Below are positions 1-9,092 of a stretch of 64,000 nucleotides of DNA, one piece after another; positions within the stretch are counted from its first letter, which is position 1, and each line of letters opens with the position of its first letter. The position numbers and the translations under genes are program-made. The DNA is from Vicinamibacterales bacterium (lineage in GTDB: Bacteria; Acidobacteriota; Vicinamibacteria; Vicinamibacterales; Fen-181): the NCBI GenBank assembly GCA_036504215.1, contig DASXVO010000059.1, positions 1 through 64,000 on the forward strand. The letters run 5' to 3'. The notes beneath the pieces are model-generated. The model searched no databases. It worked only from the letters and a program-made list of their open reading frames with translations, and was not told where the DNA came from.

Positions 1-156
1 GCGGCGCGAGCGACGGCGGGATGGTTCGCCGGCACCCTCCCCGGCACGTGGCACGTTGCACCGAGCACTTTCCCGCGCACCCAGCACTCTGCACTTTTCT
101 CTTTCCACTTCCAGCCGATTCTTCCTGTGTAGCGGTGTGACGACCCGTGTGCGCCA

Positions 157-2535
157 GTGAGCGCGCCGGACACGGCCGCTGAACCCCAACCGGTTGTGGT
201 TGGCTGGGCAAGATCCACAATGTTCAACGATTCGAACGAGAGGGTTCCTCTGCCACTCGTCAGTGAGCTCGACCAGTTCTTCGAGGTCACGCTCGAGATG
301 CTCTGCATCACGGACGCGGAGGGCCGGCTCCTCCGGGTGAACCGGGCGTGGCAGACGGCGCTCGGCTACAGCTGCGACGAACTGAAGGCGCGGCCACTGT
401 TCGGCCTGGTCCACCCGGACGACCGCCAGCGGACGGTAGCCGCGTTCCATGAACTGGCCTCCCAACGCCCGGTCTTCAACTTCCTGAGCCGCCTCGAGCG
501 AAAGGACGGCAGCTTCCGCTGGCTGGAGTGGCGGGCAATTCCGGCGGGCGACCTCAACTACGTGGCCGCCCATGACATCACCGACCGGATGGCGGACGAG
601 GAGGCACTTCGCCTGGCAAAGGCGACGGCCGAGCTGGCCGCCAACGCGAAGCACGAGTTCCTGGCTCGCGTGAGCCACGAGATCCGCACTCCGCTCAACG
701 CAATCGTCGGTCTCGGCCACCTGGTGCTGCGGACGCCGCTCACCACCATGCAGCGCGACTACCTGGCGAAGATTCAGTCCTCCGCTCAGGCCTTGACCGA
801 GCTGGTGAACAGCATCCTGGACTTCTCGAAGATCGAGGCCGGCACGCTGGCGCTGGAGCGGACGACGTTCGCGCTGGACGAGGTGATTGGCGGGATCGTG
901 CTGCAAGCGGCGCCGAATGCCGAAGCGAAGGGTCTGCAGATCGTCGCCCGGACAGCGTCGAACGTGCCACGCGCGCTCATCGGTGACCCGGCCAGGCTGG
1001 GCCAGGTGCTCGCCCACCTGCTCGGCAACGCGGTGAAGTTCACCGAGCACGGCCGCATCATCGTGTTCGCCGATCTGGTGAGTCGCGAAACCGACGGCGT
1101 ACGCCTGCGATTCGCCGTCCGGGACACCGGCGTCGGCATCGCCCCGGAGCAACAGGAGAGCATGTTCGAGCCGTTCACCCAGGGTGACAGCTCGGTCGGC
1201 CGTAAGCACGGGGGCACAGGCCTCGGCCTGGCCATCTGCCGACAGCTCGTTGCCCTGATGGGCGGCAACCTGTGCGTGGAGAGCTTCGTCGGGGCGGGCA
1301 GCACGTTCTGGTTCACGGCGCCGATGGGCGTTCCGGAGAGCGTCCGGAGCGAAGCGGACCTCACCTCGCCGGTGGTGGAGCGGGATCTGTCCGATGCGCT
1401 CATCGACGCGGCCCGGTCCGACGCAGATCGGGCCGCCGCGCGTTCCGACCGGCCGGCGCAAGCCGGTGCCGGGCGCGGTCGGACCTCGCAGGTGTCGGGC
1501 GTGCGAGTGTTGCTCGTCGAGGACAACCAGATCAACCAGCGGGTCGAGCGCGAGATGCTCGAGGGGTTGGGCGCGTCGGTGCAGATTGCCACCGACGGGC
1601 GGGAGGCCGTGGACGTCGTGATGCGCGTCGGTGAGCGATTCGACGCCGTCCTCATGGATCTGCAGATGCCGGAGATGGATGGCGACGAGGCCACCAGAGT
1701 GATACGGCAGAAGCGTCCCGACCTGTTGCTGCCGATCATCGCCGTCACCGCGAACTCCATCGAGTCGGAACGAGCCGCTTGCATCGACGCGGGCATGAAC
1801 GACTACCTCGCCAAGCCGGTCGATCCCGGGCGTCTCGAGGCGATGCTGAAGCGGTGGGTGACGCCCCACGTCCCGGCGCGGCCGGCAGCCACCGAGGTCG
1901 CCGGCGTGTCCGCCGATGTGCCCACGCTCGAGATTGCAGGCGTGAACGCTCCGTCGGCGCTTGGCCGGCTCAACGGCAAGCAGGATCTGCTCGTCCGACT
2001 CCTGCGCGGATTCGTCAGCGACCACGGCCGAAGCGCGGCAGAGATTGCGGAGGCCGTCAGTCGCGGCGACCTCGAGACCGCGTCGAAGCTGACGCACGCG
2101 CTGAAGGGTGTCGCCGGCACGCTGTCCGCGTTCGAGGTGCTGGGTGCCGCGCGTGCGCTCGAAGCCGGCATCCGTCAGGGCGATCGCCAGGCGATCGACG
2201 ATCACCTCTCGCGTCTGGCTGCGGCTCTCGACGTGGTGGGCCGGGCGGTTGGCGCCCTCGATGTCGGGGTTCGTCGCACGGTCACACCGACGCCGGAACC
2301 GATGCCGGCCGACACGACGCGCGTGGCGGCGCTCCTGGTCGAGTTCGACGCGTTGCTCAGGACGAGACGGTTCTCGGCGCGGAGACAATTCGAGGAACTG
2401 AGGCAGCACGTGCCGCAGGCGGATCTGCGCGAGAGCCTCGAGGCCGTGCAACTCTGCCTGGATCGGCTCGACTTTCAGCACGCACGGGAGATGCTGCCCG
2501 CAATCGCCCGCACGCTGGGCGTGGAGCTGTCGTGA
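157..2535 (+). CDS. Hybrid sensor histidine kinase/response regulator with Hpt domain
   Basis: Cytoplasmic multi-step phosphorelay kinase, 792 aa. Domains in order: PAS (about 35-140), HisKA with the phospho-accepting His in SHEIRTPLNAIVG (about residue 174), HATPase_c with N-box LLGNAVKFTEHG and G-box GGTGLGLAICRQL (to about 395), a receiver domain beginning VRVLLVEDNQINQ (about 448-565) with phospho-Asp in VLMDLQMPEMDG and Lys in YLAKPVD, and a C-terminal Hpt domain with LTHALKGVAGTL (about 646). No membrane segment is visible, so the PAS domain probably senses a cytoplasmic signal. The start is a GTG without a clear ribosome-binding site; an ATG at 220 is an alternative. Its stop overlaps the start of the following GGDEF response regulator, which implies co-transcription and a shared signalling pathway. 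Confidence 0.93.
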   Translation: MSAPDTAAEPQPVVVGWARSTMFNDSNERVPLPLVSELDQFFEVTLEMLCITDAEGRLLRVNRAWQTALGYSCDELKARPLFGLVHPDDRQRTVAAFHELASQRPVFNFLSRLERKDGSFRWLEWRAIPAGDLNYVAAHDITDRMADEEALRLAKATAELAANAKHEFLARVSHEIRTPLNAIVGLGHLVLRTPLTTMQRDYLAKIQSSAQALTELVNSILDFSKIEAGTLALERTTFALDEVIGGIVLQAAPNAEAKGLQIVARTASNVPRALIGDPARLGQVLAHLLGNAVKFTEHGRIIVFADLVSRETDGVRLRFAVRDTGVGIAPEQQESMFEPFTQGDSSVGRKHGGTGLGLAICRQLVALMGGNLCVESFVGAGSTFWFTAPMGVPESVRSEADLTSPVVERDLSDALIDAARSDADRAAARSDRPAQAGAGRGRTSQVSGVRVLLVEDNQINQRVEREMLEGLGASVQIATDGREAVDVVMRVGERFDAVLMDLQMPEMDGDEATRVIRQKRPDLLLPIIAVTANSIESERAACIDAGMNDYLAKPVDPGRLEAMLKRWVTPHVPARPAATEVAGVSADVPTLEIAGVNAPSALGRLNGKQDLLVRLLRGFVSDHGRSAAEIAEAVSRGDLETASKLTHALKGVAGTLSAFEVLGAARALEAGIRQGDRQAIDDHLSRLAAALDVVGRAVGALDVGVRRTVTPTPEPMPADTTRVAALLVEFDALLRTRRFSARRQFEELRQHVPQADLRESLEAVQLCLDRLDFQHAREMLPAIARTLGVELS

Positions 2536-3491
2536 CGGGGAACGAGGGAGGTATGGAAGCCTCACGCCAATCGATTCTCATCGTCGACGACTCGCCGGCC
2601 AACCTCGAAGCGCTGCACGAGGTGCTCGGCCCGGACTACGAGTTGCTGTTTGCCACCAGCGGCCAGGAGGCGCTCGAGTTGGCGCGCGAACAGGTGCCGG
2701 ACCTCATCCTGCTGGACGTGATGATGCCGGGGATGGACGGGTACGAGGCCTGCCGCCAGCTGAAACGGGAGGCTCGCACCGAACGGATCCCGGTGATCTT
2801 CGTCACCGCGATGGATCACGAACAGGATGAAGAGCGGGGACTGAACGTCGGCGCGATCGACTACCTGACCAAGCCAATCCGCGCGTGCATCGTGCGGGCC
2901 CGCGTGAGGAATCACCTCGAGCTCAAGCGTGCCCGCGACCTCCTGGAAAGCCTGTCGATTACCGACCCGCTGACGGGATTGGCGAATCGGCGGCAGTTCG
3001 ACGCGGCGCTCGAGACCGAGATTCGCCGCGCGCAGCGCGTCGCCGAACGCCTCGCGCTCCTGATGTGCGACCTCGATTCGTTCAAGCCCTACAACGACCA
3101 CTACGGCCACGTGGCAGGCGACCGCTGTCTGCAGGACGTCGCGGCGGTGTTCCGGGAGACGTTCAAGCGCGCGGGGGAACTCCCGGCGCGCTACGGCGGC
3201 GAGGAGTTCGCGGTCATCCTGCCCGGCGTCACGCCTCGGGAGGCGTGGCAACTGGGCGACCGCATCCGCGCGGCGGTCGAGTCGCGGCAACTGCCGCACC
3301 GCGCGTCCGAGGTGTCATCGTGGGTGACGCTGAGCGTCGGCGTGGCGAGCGCGATCGTGACGCCGGACGTGACCGGCGCCTGGCTGGTACATCGGGCCGA
3401 CCAGGCGCTCTACACGAGCAAGAAGAACGGCCGCAACCGCGTCACTACCGCGGAGACCGACTGGACGATCCCGGCCGCGGCGACATTCTGA
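2532..3491 (+). CDS. Response regulator with GGDEF domain (diguanylate cyclase)
   Basis: Predicted to make cyclic di-GMP under phosphorylation control. The N-terminal receiver domain starts SILIVDDSPAN and has phospho-Asp in LILLDVMMPGMDG; the C-terminal GGDEF domain carries an intact RYGGEEF active site at about residue 218. The usual inhibitory I-site RxxD upstream of GGEEF reads RAGE, so product feedback may be weak. The GTG start at 2532 overlaps the kinase stop (GTGA) and has GGAG five bases upstream. An ATG at 2553 gives a 312-aa form, but its GGGAGG lies almost against the codon. The overlap suggests that the adjoining hybrid kinase is the partner. Confidence 0.9.
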   Translation: MTGNEGGMEASRQSILIVDDSPANLEALHEVLGPDYELLFATSGQEALELAREQVPDLILLDVMMPGMDGYEACRQLKREARTERIPVIFVTAMDHEQDEERGLNVGAIDYLTKPIRACIVRARVRNHLELKRARDLLESLSITDPLTGLANRRQFDAALETEIRRAQRVAERLALLMCDLDSFKPYNDHYGHVAGDRCLQDVAAVFRETFKRAGELPARYGGEEFAVILPGVTPREAWQLGDRIRAAVESRQLPHRASEVSSWVTLSVGVASAIVTPDVTGAWLVHRADQALYTSKKNGRNRVTTAETDWTIPAAATF

Positions 3492-3504
3492 CCCCTGAGC
3501 CTGG

Positions 3505-3525
3505 CCCCAACCCCAACCCCAACCC
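3505..3525 (-). repeat. Telomere-like G-tract repeat (GGGGTT) between convergent genes
   Basis: On the minus strand this reads four G-tracts of 3-4 bases separated by TT, an ideal G-quadruplex pattern. It sits in the 73-bp gap between the 3' ends of the GGDEF gene (plus) and the TldE-like gene (minus). It could act as a transcription block between converging genes; that is inference. Confidence 0.6.
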
Positions 3526-3564
3526 TTGATCCCCGCCCCGCAAGCGCCGGTCCCGGCTGCCGTG

Positions 3565-5283
3565 TCACTTGATTGGCGAGTTGACGATCGGCTTCTTCGG
3601 CAACGGCTGCTTGTTCTTCTGCAGGTCGAGTTCCTCGAAGATCAGGCTTGGCGCGATGACCGAGACCAGCGTGGTTGCCCCCGGCATCACCATCGCCCCG
3701 CCGAGCATCGACGCCGGCGACTGGCCCTGGTAGTTGAACAGCACCCGCTCCTGCGACGCGCCGAGGATGTCGCGGAACGCCGTGTGCGGGATGTTGCCGA
3801 GCGCCAGGCCGCGCACCGCCTCCTCCTTGCCGTCGGGCGTGACCTTCACCGCGCGGACGATCGCCGGGCCCTGCCGATCGCCAGGACGTGCCGTTGACGT
3901 TTCCAGCCGCCGCAGGATGTACCCGTGGGTGCGTCCCTGCGTCTTCAGGAGATCGAGGTACTTCGCCTTCAGGCCCGCGGCCGGAATCGCCGTGGCGCTC
4001 TCCACGAGGAGCACGCCCGCCTGCGCGCCGCCCTTCCTCCCGTGGCCATTGGACTGCAGCAGGTTCTTCTGCGGCGTCCGCGACGTCAGCATCGTCAGCA
4101 ACCGGCCGTCCCGAACGAGCGTCACGTCCTCGGCCGCCAGCCCTTCGTCATCAACGGCGTACGCACCGGCGACCGGTTCGGCGCCGAAGCGTTGGACCGA
4201 AGGCGCGTCCCTCACGGTGAACGACTCGGGCATCACGCGGGTGCCGATGCGCGTCAGGAACGGCGTGGAGAAGAGCTGCGACAGCGAGCCCATGCGGGCA
4301 TCGTCGGATTCGGGCGCGCGCTGCGATAGAAACAGCGGGACCAGCGACTGTGCGACCAGGGATGCGGCCGCTTCGTTCTCCACCAGCACCGGGCCGCTGT
4401 AGTCGTCTCCCACGCGGCCGGCGCGTGTCGCACGCAGGTCTTCCAGCATGCGCCGCGTCCGCGCCAGCAGATCCGCGGCCGGCGGCAGGTCTCTCGGCGA
4501 TTGCGCGATCACCTGCACCGAATCATGCAGCGCCATCCCGTCGTCCGCCAGCACTTCCGCGTTCACCCGGAACGACGCCGACCTCGCCGGGAGCACCGTG
4601 CGGAACCCTTCGGAGCTGACGAAGTACCGCGTGCCTTCGGAAACGCTCAACTGCGCGTCCGAGCTGACGACGTCGGCCGCACCCTGGAAGATCGCCGAGG
4701 CCCGGCGCACGGTGTCTGCCCAGCCCTGGTCCACGGGCTGCGCGATGGCCACGGGCTCGACGCGTTCGAGCGGCTTCTCCCTGGAGAAATCGGGAATCGG
4801 ATCGCTGTCCGTGCGGTTCTGCGCGGCCGCCTTCTTCTTCGCCAGGATCTGGACGCTTCGTTTGTACGCGGCGTCGGTCGCGAGCCAGATCTGCCTCCGC
4901 ATCACCGTCTCGTCATCGTCCACCGGCAGCGGCGAGACCGACAGGCCCAGCATGCCGAGCAGCCCCGCGTCGCGATCGAAGCTCAGTAAGCGCGAACTGT
5001 CGAACCCGTAGTCGCCGACGCGGACGTCGACGCGCAGCAGCCGCATGCGCGCCACGAGGTCGTTGACGGGCGCGCCGAGCGTCGCCACGAGGCGGCTCTC
5101 GGTGGCATCGAGCACGTTGTAGGCGATGTAGTACGGCGCCGGCTGGTCTTTGATCGTCAGCCCGGACATCGACCGCGCCAGCTCCTCCTGCATCGCGCGG
5201 AGGACCGGCGGATCCGCGCGGGGCTCGGAGAGCAGCGGAACCGCCGCGGCGACCAACAGCAGCATGGCAAGTCGCGTTCGCAT
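3565..5283 (-). CDS. Exported TldE/PmbA-like protein (inactive-type subunit of a TldD/TldE pair)
   Basis: 572 aa, modulator-of-DNA-gyrase (TldD/PmbA) family. The start at 5283 follows GGAGG at seven bases and gives a clear signal peptide (MRTRLAMLLLVAAAVPLL). At the place where the upstream paralogue has HEIFGH this protein has VENEAAASLVAQ, so the HExxxH metal site is missing, as in TldE/PmbA. It lies 77 bp downstream of the HExxxH-containing paralogue on the same strand, so the two probably form a heterodimeric metalloprotease. The known TldD/E complex is cytoplasmic and cleaves unfolded or precursor peptides; signal peptides on both subunits suggest a periplasmic version here. Confidence 0.85.
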   Translation of the reverse strand: MRTRLAMLLLVAAAVPLLSEPRADPPVLRAMQEELARSMSGLTIKDQPAPYYIAYNVLDATESRLVATLGAPVNDLVARMRLLRVDVRVGDYGFDSSRLLSFDRDAGLLGMLGLSVSPLPVDDDETVMRRQIWLATDAAYKRSVQILAKKKAAAQNRTDSDPIPDFSREKPLERVEPVAIAQPVDQGWADTVRRASAIFQGAADVVSSDAQLSVSEGTRYFVSSEGFRTVLPARSASFRVNAEVLADDGMALHDSVQVIAQSPRDLPPAADLLARTRRMLEDLRATRAGRVGDDYSGPVLVENEAAASLVAQSLVPLFLSQRAPESDDARMGSLSQLFSTPFLTRIGTRVMPESFTVRDAPSVQRFGAEPVAGAYAVDDEGLAAEDVTLVRDGRLLTMLTSRTPQKNLLQSNGHGRKGGAQAGVLLVESATAIPAAGLKAKYLDLLKTQGRTHGYILRRLETSTARPGDRQGPAIVRAVKVTPDGKEEAVRGLALGNIPHTAFRDILGASQERVLFNYQGQSPASMLGGAMVMPGATTLVSVIAPSLIFEELDLQKNKQPLPKKPIVNSPIK

Positions 5284-5360
5284 CGTCGTTCCTCCGTTCC
5301 CGTCCAGCAAGGGCGAGACGCCCATGCCACTCACCCGAGAGTGGCGGCGGGCCCGCCTCC

Positions 5361-7064
5361 TCACTTCCTGATCGGCGCCGCGAGAATCGGCAGCGTGTCC
5401 TGCGACTTCGGCTTCTTCTGCACTTCGACCTCGGACACGAGCAGCGCCGGCGACGAGGCGGAGATCGGTACCGGCCCGCTCTCCGCGCCGCACATCCCGT
5501 TGAACGTGTCCATCCGATTGTCGGTCGCGACGATCTTGCCGAATGCGGCCAGCGGCGTTCCGATGAGATCCACGCCGCGCACGAGTTCGGTCGGCCGACC
5601 ATCGGCGTACACGCGATAGACGAGTACCGGCGTCACGTTGAACGCGTTCGGGATGTACCGGCCGGTCATCGTGAACCCGCCCTCGACGTGGTCGAACAGC
5701 AGGCCGAACGGCTGCCCGCGCTTGCGGCACTCGTCGCGAAGCCGCTCGACGAGCTGGTCGGGCGAGACGCCCGACGATGACTCGATGACGAGGTTGGACT
5801 GTCGAGAGACCGGGCGCTGACCGTCGGCGGCGCGGCCATGGCCGTTCGACGTCGGGAAGTTCGCGAGCGGCGCACGGCTGAGGAGGAACTCCTCGAGCAC
5901 GCCCGCCTTCACCACCATCACGCGCCTGGCCTTCACGCCCTCGTCGTCGTAGTCGTAGTGGCCCATCAGCTCAGTCGATCCGAGCTTCGAGATCGTCGGA
6001 TCGGCGGTGACGCTGATGAACGTCGGCAGCACCATTTGTCCCACCTTCTTCCCGAACGTCTGCGCATCGTCGGTGTTCTTCTGACGATGGGCCTCGATGC
6101 GGTGGCCGAAGATCTCGTGGAAGAACACGCCCGCCGCGCGTCCCGACAGGATGGCGGGGCCCGAGAAGGGCTCGACGACGGGCGCCGCCCTCAGCTTCGC
6201 CAGCGTGGCGACCATCTCGCGCACGTCTTTCTGAAGCCGCTCCTCGGTCGGGAGTCCTTCTGCGCTGGCCGAGTAGTAGCTGGCGTAGATCGGCAACTCC
6301 ATGCCGTCTTCGGCCTTTGTCATCGCGCTGACCATGAGGCGATACGAGGACTCGGCCGTGAGCAGCCGCGTGCCTTCGGTGTTGACGAGGTACCGGGTCT
6401 TTATCTGCGCCGTGAGGCCGAAGTTGTTGCCCAGGATCAGCGGGTCGGCGGCAAACGGCGCGGAGAAGCGGCGCAGGCGCGTCTCCCACGCGGCTCTGTC
6501 GAGCGACAGCACCGGCGGATCGAGGGTGAAGCGCTGCGGATCCTCGCGCGAGAAGTCGGGCGCGGGGCTCTCCTCTTTGACCTTCGCCGCGAGGTTCGTC
6601 TTCACCCGCGCCAATCGCTCGACCGCCTGTCTGTACGCGCGGTCGGTGGCGCGCCACGCCGTCAGCGCGACGGGGGCACCGGCATCGGTCAGCGGGATGC
6701 TTGCCCGACCCATCGGGGGGGGTGCGCCGGACATCTCGCCGCGAATCTCGTGCGTGCTGTCGAGCGCGTAGTCGCCCGTCCGGACCTCGACGCTCAGCGA
6801 GCGGGCGTGCGTGTCCATGCTCGCCTGCAGCGCCCCGAACGAGGCGGACATGTTGATCGACCGCGTCTCGTTGACCGTGTAGGCGACGAAGTAGGGCGGG
6901 ACCGGCTCCTTCTGGAGCACGTCCACGTTTCGCTTCAGCTCGGTCTGGAGGATGTCGAGCAACCCGGCAGGCGGCGGAGCCGGCGGCGCGGCGGGAGGGG
7001 CGGCCGGCGGCGCGGCGCCAAGCGGGGCGAGCAGGCAAACCAGGATCGCGACGAGACTTCTCAT
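5361..7064 (-). CDS. Exported TldD-like metalloprotease
   Basis: 567 aa. The start at 7064 is preceded by AAGGAG (about 8 bases) and encodes a signal peptide MRSLVAILVCLLAPLGAAP followed by a Pro/Ala-rich linker (about 20-33). The TldD signature HEIFGHRIEAH (about residues 315-325) supplies the HExxxH zinc site, and MCGAESGPVP near the C-terminus matches the third-ligand region of the family. It is the first gene of a two-gene operon with the TldE-like protein. E. coli TldD is about 480 aa and cytoplasmic, so the extra N-terminal region and secretion signal are unusual. Substrate unknown. Confidence 0.88.
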   Translation of the reverse strand: MRSLVAILVCLLAPLGAAPPAAPPAAPPAPPPAGLLDILQTELKRNVDVLQKEPVPPYFVAYTVNETRSINMSASFGALQASMDTHARSLSVEVRTGDYALDSTHEIRGEMSGAPPPMGRASIPLTDAGAPVALTAWRATDRAYRQAVERLARVKTNLAAKVKEESPAPDFSREDPQRFTLDPPVLSLDRAAWETRLRRFSAPFAADPLILGNNFGLTAQIKTRYLVNTEGTRLLTAESSYRLMVSAMTKAEDGMELPIYASYYSASAEGLPTEERLQKDVREMVATLAKLRAAPVVEPFSGPAILSGRAAGVFFHEIFGHRIEAHRQKNTDDAQTFGKKVGQMVLPTFISVTADPTISKLGSTELMGHYDYDDEGVKARRVMVVKAGVLEEFLLSRAPLANFPTSNGHGRAADGQRPVSRQSNLVIESSSGVSPDQLVERLRDECRKRGQPFGLLFDHVEGGFTMTGRYIPNAFNVTPVLVYRVYADGRPTELVRGVDLIGTPLAAFGKIVATDNRMDTFNGMCGAESGPVPISASSPALLVSEVEVQKKPKSQDTLPILAAPIRK

Positions 7065-7186
7065 GAGGCGACTCCTTGGCCGCGAGTTGTAGCACATCCC
7101 GGGGAATCGGGGTCGGAGAATCCTGACCCCTGCTCGCCGATCCCTGCCTCCCCCGATCCCTGCTAGGATCACCGGAGGAGTCCGCC

Positions 7187-8263
7187 ATGCCTCATCAGCC
7201 GCGCCTCTTCACTCCGCTCACGCTCCGTGAGGTGACGTTTCGCAACCGCGTGTTCGTCTCGCCCATGTGCCAGTACTCGAGCACGGATGGGTTTGCGAGC
7301 GACTGGCACATGGTTCATCTCGGGAGTCGGGCCGTCGGCGGCGCGGGGCTGGTCATGGTGGAAGCGACAGCCGTGGTGCCAGAGGGCCGCATCTCGCCGG
7401 CGGATATGGGCATCTGGTCGGACGAGCACGCACTCGCGCTGGCGCGCATCGCCGCGTTCATCAAGGCGCAGGGTGCGGTGCCGGCCATTCAGTTGGCGCA
7501 CGCCGGAAGGAAGGCGTCAACGGCACCGCCGTGGGATGGCGGTGGAGAGGTGGCGGAGCGCGATGGCGGCTGGATTCCCGTCGCGCCAAGCCCTCTGCCC
7601 TTTACGTCGCACTTCGCAACGCCTCGCGAGCTGGCGGCCGGGGATCTGCAGGACCTGGTTCGGCGCTTCGTCGATGCGGCGCGCCGGGCGCACGCGGCCG
7701 GCTTCGAGGTCGTCGAGGTTCACGCGGCCCATGGCTACCTGCTGCACGAGTTCCTGTCGCCGCTCACCAATCTGCGGCACGACGACTTCGGCGGGTCGTT
7801 CGACGGCCGGGTCCGGTTCCCGCTGGCGGTGATCGAGCAGGTGCGGGCCGCGTGGCCCGCGCCGTTGCCGATGTTCGTCCGTATCTCGGCGACCGACTGG
7901 GTGGATGGTGGCTGGTCGCTGCCCGACTCGGTGGAGTTCTCGCGGAGGCTGAAGGCGATCGGCGTGGACCTGGTCGATTGCTCGAGCGGCGGCCTGGTGG
8001 CGGACGCGAAGATCCCCGCCGGCCCCGGCTACCAGACGCCGCTTGCCGCGGCCATCAGGCGCGAGGCGGGGATTGCCACGGGCGCTGTCGGGATGGTGAC
8101 GAGCGCCGAGCAGGCCGAGCAGATCGTGGCCACCGGCCAGGCCGATGCCGTGCTACTGGCGCGCGAACTCCTGCGCAATCCGTACTGGCCGCTCGTCGCG
8201 GCGCGCCGCCTCGGAGCCGCCGTGGACTGGCCGAGACAGTACCTCCGCGCCAAGCCCGGGTAG
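7187..8263 (+). CDS. NADH:flavin oxidoreductase, old yellow enzyme (YqjM/NamA-like)
   Basis: 358-aa FMN-dependent ene-reductase of the YqjM subclass, which reduces activated C=C bonds with NAD(P)H. Visible signatures: SPMCQYS near residue 25 (the redox-tuning Cys typical of YqjM), QLAHAGRKAS, and HAAHGYLLHEFLSPLTN with the substrate-anion-binding His pair. The length fits the family (about 340-370). GGAGGAG six bases before the ATG supports the start. It is divergent from the TldD/TldE operon, with about 120 bp between the starts. Cytoplasmic; physiological substrate unknown, probably electrophile detoxification. Confidence 0.92.
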   Translation: MPHQPRLFTPLTLREVTFRNRVFVSPMCQYSSTDGFASDWHMVHLGSRAVGGAGLVMVEATAVVPEGRISPADMGIWSDEHALALARIAAFIKAQGAVPAIQLAHAGRKASTAPPWDGGGEVAERDGGWIPVAPSPLPFTSHFATPRELAAGDLQDLVRRFVDAARRAHAAGFEVVEVHAAHGYLLHEFLSPLTNLRHDDFGGSFDGRVRFPLAVIEQVRAAWPAPLPMFVRISATDWVDGGWSLPDSVEFSRRLKAIGVDLVDCSSGGLVADAKIPAGPGYQTPLAAAIRREAGIATGAVGMVTSAEQAEQIVATGQADAVLLARELLRNPYWPLVAARRLGAAVDWPRQYLRAKPG

Positions 8264-8339
8264 GCCAGGATTTCGTGCTATCCTTGTCTTTCGTCCGTGG
8301 TTCGGCCGCCCAGCGGCCGCCGCGGGCCGCTGCCAATGC

Positions 8340-8433
8340 GGTGAGGTGGCCGAGAGGCTGAAGGCGGCGGTTTGCTAAACCGTTGTACGGGCTAAAACCT
8401 GTACCCAGGGTTCGAATCCCTGCCTCACCGCCA
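8340..8433 (+). tRNA. tRNA-Ser (GCT)
   Basis: Acceptor GGTGAGG (8340-8346) pairs with CCTCACC (8423-8429), followed by discriminator G and an encoded CCA. The anticodon loop TTGCTAA gives anticodon GCT (8374-8376). A long variable arm typical of tRNA-Ser and a GTTCGAATC T-loop are present. Decodes AGC/AGU. Confidence 0.96.
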
Positions 8434-8506
8434 ACTTTCGCTCACGTCCGGCTTGCCACTTTCCTCCGCGAGCTACGGTTGGCAAGCCATTGACACTGCG
8501 AAGGTT

Positions 8507-8551
8507 GTCCGCCGTAGCCGCGAGCGAAGCGAGCGCGTGGCGAAGGCGGAC
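8507..8551. repeat. REP-like inverted repeat
   Basis: GTCCGCC at 8507-8513 pairs with GGCGGAC at 8545-8551, and GCGAGC/GCTCGC half-sites lie inside. A related shorter relative (CGCAAGCGAAGGCTG ... CCATAGCCGCGAAG) is found near 39140-39180. It resembles extragenic palindromes scattered through GC-rich genomes. Confidence 0.55.
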
Positions 8552-8580
8552 TATCCGTCGCTTCCCTCCCCGTCAACCCC

Positions 8581-8614
8581 CGTTGCCAAAATGATGTCTC
8601 CATTCGACTCGCCC
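8581..8614. repeat. Interspersed repeat, copy 1
   Basis: The unit CGTTGCCAAAATG...CCATTCGACTC recurs at 20978-21008 with a 3-base indel. Its last part, CCATTCGACTCGCC, also follows the CCA end of tRNA-Gln at 40884. Nature unknown. Confidence 0.5.
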
Positions 8615-9072
8615 GGCTTGCGCTCCGCGCCGCGCCAGGCTCGCTCCCTTCGACTTTGCTCAGGGAGCCCCGAGCGTGGTCGAGGGGCTCATGGCAGGCC
8701 ATCCGACGGAGAATACTCTGAGCGAGGGAACGACGCGAGGTGCCGGAGGCACCGATTCGAAGGGGAGTCGAAGGACCCACCCGGCGAGATGGCTCCCTGA
8801 TGGAATGCAGTCTCGCCGAAGCGGCCCGAGGACCATCCCGTCCACCCGCAGCACCGCGAAGGTGGACCTCAAACCTCACAAAGCCCTCGACGCCCGCCAG
8901 GCCCTGCTCCGGCGTTCCGGCCCGCTCTCTGGATGTCGCCCGCGCCAATCACCTCTTCGCCGACAAGTGCCTCCGTCTCGTGGCCCTCACCGCAGCCGAC
9001 ATCGGGCCTACACCGGCGCGGCAGTCGCGGGGGCCCTTGCGTGGAAGCGCGCACGGTGTTAGTATCAGTGAC

Positions 9073-9085
9073 GGTTACAAATAAC
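9073..9085. promoter_or_regulatory. Putative Rrf2 operator 1 (GGTTACAAATAAC)
   Basis: The dyad GTTA-N4-TAAC is centred 14 bases before the Rrf2 start codon. The exact 10-base reverse complement, ATTTGTAACC, occurs at 9581-9590 upstream of doxX. Presence at both promoters suggests binding by the encoded regulator. Confidence 0.55.
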
Positions 9086-9092
9086 GACTGTT

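Larger units (their letters stand above)
8434..9092. other. 659-bp spacer with repeats, no convincing gene
   Basis: Open frames here match nothing recognisable. The stretch holds a GC-rich inverted repeat (8507-8551), an interspersed repeat unit (8581-8614), several short GAAGGGGAGTCGAAGG-type repeats near 8760, and at its right end the Rrf2 promoter region with the operator-like site 9073-9085. Confidence 0.5.
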
